8,201 bases of DNA from Vulcanimicrobiota bacterium. GTDB taxonomy: Bacteria > Vulcanimicrobiota > Vulcanimicrobiia > Vulcanimicrobiales > Vulcanimicrobiaceae. This document shows, in pieces, positions 6,535 to 8,201 of this stretch. The position numbers and the translations under genes were made by a program. The stretch spans positions 1 through 8,201 of the forward strand of contig JAFAQW010000175.1 in assembly GCA_019245995.1 (NCBI GenBank), read 5' to 3'. The notes under the pieces are model-generated. The model did not search any database. It had not been told where the DNA came from and worked only from the letters and a program-made list of their open reading frames with translations. The first letter of the stretch is position 1, and every line of letters starts with the position of its first letter.

Positions 6535-7301
6535 AGTCCCGCCTCCGCCATCGTCGTCATTCCTTCATCGAACTCCGCCGGTGCAGACTCGTAGACTTGC
6601 CGATCGTAGGCGCTCTCGCTCTCGGTTCGGCCTTCGACGATGGCGTCCGCGATCTTACCGACCATGAGCTTCACGGCTCGGATCGCGTCGTCGTTGCCGG
6701 GAATGGGATAGTCAATCTCTTCCGGGTCACAGTTGGTGTCGATAACCGCGATGATCGGGATCTTCAGTTTCTTGGCCTCGAGCACAGCGATGCGTTCTTT
6801 CTTGGGATCGACGATGAAGAGCGCATCGGGCAGACGGTGCATGTCCTTGATGCCGCCGAGAAAACGCTCGAGGCGGTTCATTTCTTCTTGCAGCGCGGCA
6901 ACTTCTTTTTTCGGGAGGCGCTCGAAGTCGCCCTGAAGCTTCATGTTTTCCAGCTCGCGTAGCCGCGCGATGCGCTTCTGAATCGTCGCAAAGTTCGTCA
7001 GCGTGCCGCCGAGCCAGCGCTGATTCACGTAAAAGGTCCCGGCCCGTTCGGCCTCCTCTCGAATCACGTCTTGCGCCTGCTTCTTCGTGCCGACGAACAG
7101 GATGATGCGTCCCTCACGGGCGAGCCTCTTGACCACCTCATAGGTGTCGCGGAGGCGCTGGACCGTGAGCGCGAGGTCGATGATGTAGATTCCGTTGCGC
7201 TCTTGAAAGATGAAGGGCTTCATCTTCGGATTCCAGCGGCGGGTCTGATGACCGAAATGGACGCCCGCCTCCAAGAGTTCGCGCATGGTGACGACGCTCA
7301 T
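6531..7301 (-). CDS. rpsB: 30S ribosomal protein S2
   Basis: S2 is a structural protein of the small ribosomal subunit and is needed for S1 docking in many bacteria. The 256-aa protein has ELLEAGVHFGHQTRRWNPKMKPFIF-type N-terminal sequence, RNGIYIIDL, VGTKKQAQ and RWLGGTLTNF. A coiled-coil-like charged segment lies near 115-145. DALFIVDPKKERIAV, IPIIAVIDTNCDPE and IDYPIPGNDDAIRA follow. The last 25-30 residues are an acidic, probably disordered tail. The ATG at 7301 has AAAGG 9 nt upstream. It is the first gene of the operon, behind a clear promoter and a structured leader. S2 is known to repress its own rpsB-tsf mRNA in E. coli; the same control here is possible but not shown. Confidence 0.99.
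   Translation of the reverse strand: MSVVTMRELLEAGVHFGHQTRRWNPKMKPFIFQERNGIYIIDLALTVQRLRDTYEVVKRLAREGRIILFVGTKKQAQDVIREEAERAGTFYVNQRWLGGTLTNFATIQKRIARLRELENMKLQGDFERLPKKEVAALQEEMNRLERFLGGIKDMHRLPDALFIVDPKKERIAVLEAKKLKIPIIAVIDTNCDPEEIDYPIPGNDDAIRAVKLMVGKIADAIVEGRTESESAYDRQVYESAPAEFDEGMTTMAEAGL
6542..6546 (-). promoter_or_regulatory. Shine-Dalgarno site for tsf (decides the TTG start)
   Basis: GGAGG, a perfect match to the anti-Shine-Dalgarno core, lies inside the last codons of rpsB, 7 nt before the TTG at 6534. The spacing is ideal and supports TTG as the true tsf start. It is the strongest ribosome binding site at any internal junction of the operon, which may let EF-Ts be made in excess over its neighbours. 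Confidence 0.75.
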
Positions 7302-7310
7302 AACAAGCTA

Positions 7311-7315
7311 CCTTT
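7311..7315 (-). promoter_or_regulatory. Shine-Dalgarno site for rpsB
   Basis: AAAGG within AGAAAGGT lies 9 nt before the rpsB ATG. It is outside both predicted leader hairpins, so it should be accessible unless an alternative fold or bound S2 covers it. Confidence 0.6.
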
Positions 7316-7325
7316 CTGGCTCCCT

Positions 7326-7353
7326 GGCGCACCCCATCCTTGGGAATCGCGCC
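7326..7353 (-). promoter_or_regulatory. Hairpin 2 in the rpsB mRNA leader
   Basis: On the minus strand GGCGC (7353-7349) pairs with GCGCC (7330-7326). After one bulged G, AUUCC pairs with GGGGU with two G-U wobbles, closing a loop of about seven bases. It ends some 24 nt before the start codon. The 3' arm contains GGGGTGC, which also occurs in the 3' arm of hairpin 1, so the first CACCCC could pair with either copy. That would allow two alternative folds. The structure is read by eye and not energy-tested. Confidence 0.4.
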
Positions 7354-7371
7354 GTGTCGAGGAACCATCGG

Positions 7372-7393
7372 CACCCCGCCTCCGTGCGGGGTG
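7372..7393 (-). promoter_or_regulatory. Hairpin 1 in the rpsB mRNA leader
   Basis: On the minus strand CACCCCGC, a 6-nt loop ACGGAG, and GCGGGGTG form a perfect 8-bp stem. It begins about 12 nt after the inferred transcription start. No U-tract follows, so it is not a terminator. It could stabilise the 5' end or serve as part of a protein-binding leader. The loop and first stem base spell GGAG-G, a Shine-Dalgarno-like sequence. Confidence 0.6.
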
Positions 7394-7411
7394 AAGTGAG
7401 ACAACCGCGCG

Positions 7412-7440
7412 ATTATAGCACGCCCCCGGCCCGCGTCCAA
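7412..7440 (-). promoter_or_regulatory. Sigma-70-type promoter of the rpsB operon
   Basis: On the minus strand TTGGAC (7440-7435) is separated by exactly 17 nt from TATAAT (7417-7412), a perfect -10 box. TG at 7420-7419, one base before the -10, gives an extended -10. Transcription should start near 7405, leaving a leader of roughly 104 nt before rpsB. AT-rich bases are scarce around it, so the match stands out. No comparably clear promoter was noticed at the later gene junctions, so this is probably the main promoter for all ten genes. Confidence 0.85.
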
Positions 7441-7488
7441 CCTCTCCGGAGCGGCTCCCAGCCAAGCGTGCGATTCTAAGACTTTTCC

Positions 7489-7510
7489 GCGGGCCGCCGA
7501 AGCGGCCCGC
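7489..7510. repeat. Perfect 9-bp inverted repeat next to the rmlB start codon
   Basis: GCGGGCCGC, a 4-nt spacer CGAA, and GCGGCCCGC form a perfect 9-bp palindrome ending one base before the rmlB ATG. Transcribed on the plus strand, it would fold over the place where a Shine-Dalgarno would sit. Read on the minus strand the loop is UUCG closed by C-G, the very stable tetraloop type. Neither strand has a U-tract after the stem, so it does not look like a standard intrinsic terminator. It could be a translational control hairpin, a Rho-independent-like stop without a tail, or a protein-binding palindrome. Confidence 0.7.
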
Positions 7511-7511
7511 A

Positions 7512-8201
7512 ATGCGCTGGCTCGTTACAGGCGGCTTGGGATTCATCGGCTCGCATTTCATTCGGCTCGTCTTGCGGGAACGCGCAGACGTCGACATCGT
7601 GAATCTCGATGCCGTGACCTATGCCGGGAACCCGGCCAATCTCGCGGCCGTCGCCGGCGATCCTCGGTACCGATTCGTCCGCGGCAGCATCTGCGACGCA
7701 GCCGCCGTCGACCACGCCGTGGGAGAGGGCGTCGACGCGATCGTCAACTTCGCGGCCGAAACGCACGTGGACCGCTCGATCGCGGACGCTCGTCCATTTC
7801 TCGAAACCGATACGGTCGGGACGCTCGTGCTGTTGGAGGCCGCCAGAAGGATGGCCGGCCGGTTCGTTCAGGTCTCGACCGACGAGGTGTACGGGCACGT
7901 ACCGATGGGCGAGTCGCTCGAAGGGGATCCGCTGCGGCCGCGCAGCCCCTACGCGGCCAGCAAGGCCGCGGGTGATCTGCTCGCACTCTCGTACCATGCG
8001 ACGTACGACGTTCCCGTGCTGATCACGCGCGGCTGCAACACCTATGGGCCCAATCAATTCCCGGAAAAAATCATCCCGCTCTTCGTGACGAACCTGCTCG
8101 ACGATCTCGCCGTACCGCTGTACGGCGACGGCCGACAGATCCGCGACTGGCTCTTCGTCGAAGATCATGCCCGAGCCGTGCTGGCGGTCCTGCAACACGG
8201 C
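7512..8201 (+). CDS. rmlB: dTDP-glucose 4,6-dehydratase (RmlB/RfbB), N-terminal 230 codons, cut by the window edge
   Basis: RmlB oxidises dTDP-glucose to dTDP-4-keto-6-deoxyglucose using tightly bound NAD; it is the second step towards dTDP-rhamnose and other deoxysugars for surface glycans. It is an extended short-chain dehydrogenase. The Rossmann loop TGGLGFIGSH is at residues 6-15, NFAAETHVDRSI at 79-90, and STDEVYG at 122-128, with the catalytic Thr-Asp-Glu at 123-125. The Y...K pair is Y147/K151 in SPYAASK. NTYGPNQFPEKIIPL (176-190) and YGDGRQIRDWLFVEDHA (204-220) are characteristic of RmlB rather than other epimerases. About 100 C-terminal residues lie beyond the window. The ATG at 7512 is the only start that keeps the Rossmann strand, but it has no Shine-Dalgarno and sits directly after a 9-bp palindrome. 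It is divergent from the translation operon; its partners (rmlA, rmlC, rmlD) may follow downstream but are not seen. Confidence 0.94.
   Translation, partial: MRWLVTGGLGFIGSHFIRLVLRERADVDIVNLDAVTYAGNPANLAAVAGDPRYRFVRGSICDAAAVDHAVGEGVDAIVNFAAETHVDRSIADARPFLETDTVGTLVLLEAARRMAGRFVQVSTDEVYGHVPMGESLEGDPLRPRSPYAASKAAGDLLALSYHATYDVPVLITRGCNTYGPNQFPEKIIPLFVTNLLDDLAVPLYGDGRQIRDWLFVEDHARAVLAVLQHG

Larger units (their letters stand above)
7302..7511. other. Divergent intergenic region between rpsB and rmlB
   Basis: These 210 nt are the only sizeable non-coding stretch in the window. They hold the rpsB promoter, its leader with two hairpins and the palindrome abutting rmlB. No clear promoter for the plus-strand gene was found: ATTCTAAG near 7473-7480 is a weak -10 candidate without a convincing -35. 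An ATG at 7368 on the minus strand opens a frame that overlaps rpsB out of phase; it is probably not used. Confidence 0.7.

Noticed and set aside
7138..7368. Leader peptide ORF starting with ATG at 7368 on the minus strand, with GGAGG 10 nt upstream
   Set aside because: It runs out of phase far into rpsB and has an Arg/His-rich shadow-like composition; the GGAGG sits in hairpin 1. An upstream-ORF effect on rpsB cannot be excluded but is not supported.
7411..7420. Plus-strand -10 box (TTATAG) for rmlB overlapping the rpsB -10
   Set aside because: There is no -35 match at a proper distance; the similarity comes from the near-symmetry of TATAAT.
7476..8198. 240-codon minus-strand open frame opposite rmlB
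   Set aside because: It is the mirror of a clearly conserved RmlB sequence in GC-rich DNA; the composition is rich in Arg, Asp and Gly without any recognisable motif.

Overview
The window shows one long minus-strand operon reading leftwards and the first two thirds of one divergent plus-strand gene. The DNA is GC-rich (about 60% by eye) and very compact. In transcription order the minus-strand genes are rpsB, tsf, pyrH, frr, a 72-codon unknown ORF, uppS, cdsA, dxr, rseP and ispG, with ispG running off the left edge. This is the widespread bacterial translation / UMP kinase / isoprenoid / phospholipid cluster. The order uppS-cdsA-dxr-rseP-ispG, the short EF-Ts and an RseP with one visible PDZ domain resemble Clostridia and other Terrabacteria-like lineages more than Proteobacteria, where frr is followed by dxr and rseP by bamA. 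A GC-rich, poorly cultured phylum such as Eremiobacterota is possible, but I cannot settle this from the sequence.

Region by region: 1-589 is the N-terminal half of IspG. 592-1728 is the site-2 protease RseP. 1725-2885 is DXR, 2882-3685 CdsA and 3682-4425 UppS. 4422-4640 is the unknown small ORF. 4637-5194 is RRF, 5187-5942 UMP kinase, 5935-6534 EF-Ts and 6531-7301 ribosomal protein S2. 7302-7511 is the divergent intergenic region: a strong sigma-70-type promoter for the operon, a leader of about 100 nt with two hairpins, and a perfect palindrome abutting the start codon of the plus-strand gene. 7512-8201 is the N-terminal 230 codons of a dTDP-glucose 4,6-dehydratase (RmlB).

How the genes fit together: S2, EF-Ts and RRF serve translation. 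PyrH makes UDP. DXR and IspG are two steps of the MEP isoprenoid pathway, and UppS uses isoprenoid precursors to build the undecaprenyl carrier for cell-wall and glycan synthesis. CdsA makes CDP-diacylglycerol for phospholipids. RseP is an intramembrane protease. RmlB supplies deoxysugar precursors for surface glycans.

The most unusual feature is how the operon is packed. Eight of nine junctions overlap and the ninth has a 2-nt gap. Four overlaps use the same TTGA arrangement, in which a TTG start shares bases with the upstream TGA stop. I see no CRISPR, mobile element, tRNA, rRNA or clearly new multi-gene system. The leads are the unknown small ORF, the TTGA junctions, the leader hairpins, the rmlB start-site hairpin and a changed conserved motif in UppS.
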